Assembly (NCBI GenBank): GCA_012026715.1
Contig: VEPB01000125.1
Span: forward strand, 1-5,441
Source: Methylococcaceae bacterium
Lineage (GTDB): Bacteria > Pseudomonadota > Gammaproteobacteria > Methylococcales > Methylococcaceae
Direction of reading: 5' to 3'
DNA length: 5,441 nt
The translations under genes were made by a program, and so were the position numbers. Shown here piece by piece: positions 4,291 to 5,441 of the stretch; within the stretch, counting starts at the first letter, position 1; the number at the start of each line of letters is the position of its first letter. The notes beneath the pieces are model-generated. The model searched no databases. It saw only the letters and a program-made list of their open reading frames with translations, and had not been told where the DNA came from.

Positions 4291-5441
4291 TTACCGGATC
4301 CCGGCCCGCAACCAGGACGCTCGCAGACAGCGCAGCACGCCGTAGTCGTAGGCCCCTTCCAACGCTTCGTAAAGAGGCTGCAGACGCAGCTGATCGCTCT
4401 CCGGCAAGGCGCGCCAGCCCGCTTCCAGCCGCCCGGCTTCCTCGCGCCCCATGCCGACCACTTCGCAGGCTTCGGCCAGTCCCTGCTCCACCGCCTGGGT
4501 CAGATGCCCCAACACGGTGGAAGGGGTCAGGCCGCGCTGAGCGGCGATGCGTTCCACCGTCATGCCCAGCCGGAACAGGGACAGGCTCTCGTCGGCGGAC
4601 GACAAGGCGCTGACCGGTTCAGAGGCGGGATCTGCCGCCTGGATGGCCTCCAAAAAATCCGTGCCGTAGCGTTCCAGTTTGCGCTCCCCGATGCCCGGCA
4701 ACAGGGCCAGGTGCTCCAGACTCTGAGGCCGCTGGTCCACCATTTCCTGCAGCACTACGTCGTGCAGGATCACATAGGGCGGCACCCCCTGTTCGTCCGC
4801 CAGGCGCCGCCGCACCAGGCGGAGCGCCTGCCACAGCCGCTCGTCGGAGGACGAGGTGAAGCGTGCCGGCGTACGGCGGGCATCCTTGCTGCGGCGCGGT
4901 TCCGGCTCGGCATCGCGACGCAGCCGCACGGCCTCTTCGCCCCGCAACACCGGTCGCGCCGATTCGTGCAACCGGAGCGCGCCGTAAGCCTCCAGATCGA
5001 CATTCAGATAGCCGCGGCCGATGAGTTGACGAAACACCGACAGCCACTGCTTGTCGTCCAGTTCCCGGCCGATCCCGTAGGTGGTGAGCCGGTCGTGGCC
5101 GAGACTGCGGACGCGCTCGTTAGCCTTGCCCAGCAGCAGGTCGATCACATAGTGGGCGCCATAACGCTGACCGCTGCGGTAGACGCAGGACAGCGCCTTG
5201 CGGGCCGGCTCGCTGGCGTCCCAGGTCTCCACCGGCTGCAGGCAGTTGTCGCAGTTGCCGCAGGGCCGATCCATAAGGTCGCCGAAATACTGCAGCAGCG
5301 CCTGCCGCCGACAGCCGGCCAGTTCGCAAAAGCCCAGCATGGCATCCAGCTTGTGGCGCTCGGTGCGCTTGTGTTGCTCGTCGGCCTCGGACGATTCCAC
5401 CATGCTACGCAGGGTGATGACATCCTGCAGGCCATACACCA
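4291..5441 (-). CDS. recQ: ATP-dependent DNA helicase RecQ, C-terminal part (5' end outside the window)
   Basis: RecQ is a 3'-5' DNA helicase acting in recombination and stalled-fork repair. Residues are numbered from the first full codon (5439-5437). The segment begins YGLQDVITLR, the end of the helicase core. The zinc site follows: Cys43, then Cys60-x2-Cys63-x2-Cys66, with the same spacing as E. coli Cys380/397/400/403. A winged-helix RQC domain spans about 72-168. A charged linker leads to an HRDC domain at about 198-268 (VPPYVILHDVVLQEM; LLPGIGERKLERYG). A C-terminal extension (about 280-382) holds a helix-turn-helix, LFRLGMTVERIAAQRGLTPS, resembling the HTH_40 family. Aligned on the zinc cysteines, the whole protein would be about 720 residues against 609 in E. 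coli. The helicase motifs lie outside. The stop is TAA at 4293-4291. It converges on gnd. Confidence 0.95.
   Translation of the reverse strand, partial: VYGLQDVITLRSMVESSEADEQHKRTERHKLDAMLGFCELAGCRRQALLQYFGDLMDRPCGNCDNCLQPVETWDASEPARKALSCVYRSGQRYGAHYVIDLLLGKANERVRSLGHDRLTTYGIGRELDDKQWLSVFRQLIGRGYLNVDLEAYGALRLHESARPVLRGEEAVRLRRDAEPEPRRSKDARRTPARFTSSSDERLWQALRLVRRRLADEQGVPPYVILHDVVLQEMVDQRPQSLEHLALLPGIGERKLERYGTDFLEAIQAADPASEPVSALSSADESLSLFRLGMTVERIAAQRGLTPSTVLGHLTQAVEQGLAEACEVVGMGREEAGRLEAGWRALPESDQLRLQPLYEALEGAYDYGVLRCLRASWLRAGIR

Noticed and set aside
5437..5439. GTG as the start of the recQ-like frame
   Set aside because: It is an internal Val codon of the YGLQDV segment; the frame continues past the window edge, and the helicase core must lie upstream.
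1..5441. CRISPR arrays, tRNA or rRNA genes, insertion sequences, integrase genes or attachment sites
   Set aside because: No regular repeat-spacer pattern, cloverleaf, transposase motif or flanking duplication was found by reading either strand.

Overview
The window is GC-rich bacterial DNA. Its gene content and protein sequences look gammaproteobacterial: a release factor 2 with the enteric-type frameshift signal, a YeaD-family mutarotase, a 6-phosphogluconate dehydrogenase and a long RecQ. Few enteric-style GATC sites are present and codons are strongly GC-biased, so I would not place it in the Enterobacterales. The exact genus cannot be told from the sequence.

Layout. Positions 1-1095 (minus strand) hold prfB, complete except for its last base or so and its stop codon. 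It carries a textbook programmed +1 frameshift at codon 26. A 175-bp divergent spacer follows, with a candidate prfB promoter, a tight 9-bp-arm hairpin and an 11-bp direct repeat. On the plus strand, a D-hexose-6-phosphate mutarotase (1271-2182) and gnd (2238-3743) sit 55 bp apart, each with a good ribosome-binding site, and probably form one unit feeding and running the oxidative pentose phosphate pathway. On the minus strand, 4291-5441 is the C-terminal half of recQ: zinc-binding, RQC, HRDC and an extra C-terminal helix-turn-helix domain.

The most interesting part is the 547-bp gap (3744-4290) between the convergent ends of gnd and recQ. Neither neighbour needs a promoter there, yet the gap is rich in structure. 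Its left half has a perfect 26-bp palindrome and a 10-bp-arm inverted repeat. Its right half has an A/T-rich core with two TTATAAA repeats, a perfect IHF consensus match, and a 12-bp-periodic run of DnaA-box-like 9-mers (one perfect TTATCCACA) closed by an inverted box. This combination is typical of DnaA-control loci: a replication origin, a datA-type titration/inactivation site, or a DARS-type reactivation site. I propose it as a candidate DnaA/IHF element. No dnaA, dnaN or other usual origin neighbour is in view, so which kind it is stays open.

The genes do not form one pathway. prfB is translation termination, the mutarotase-gnd pair is sugar-phosphate metabolism, and recQ is recombination and repair.
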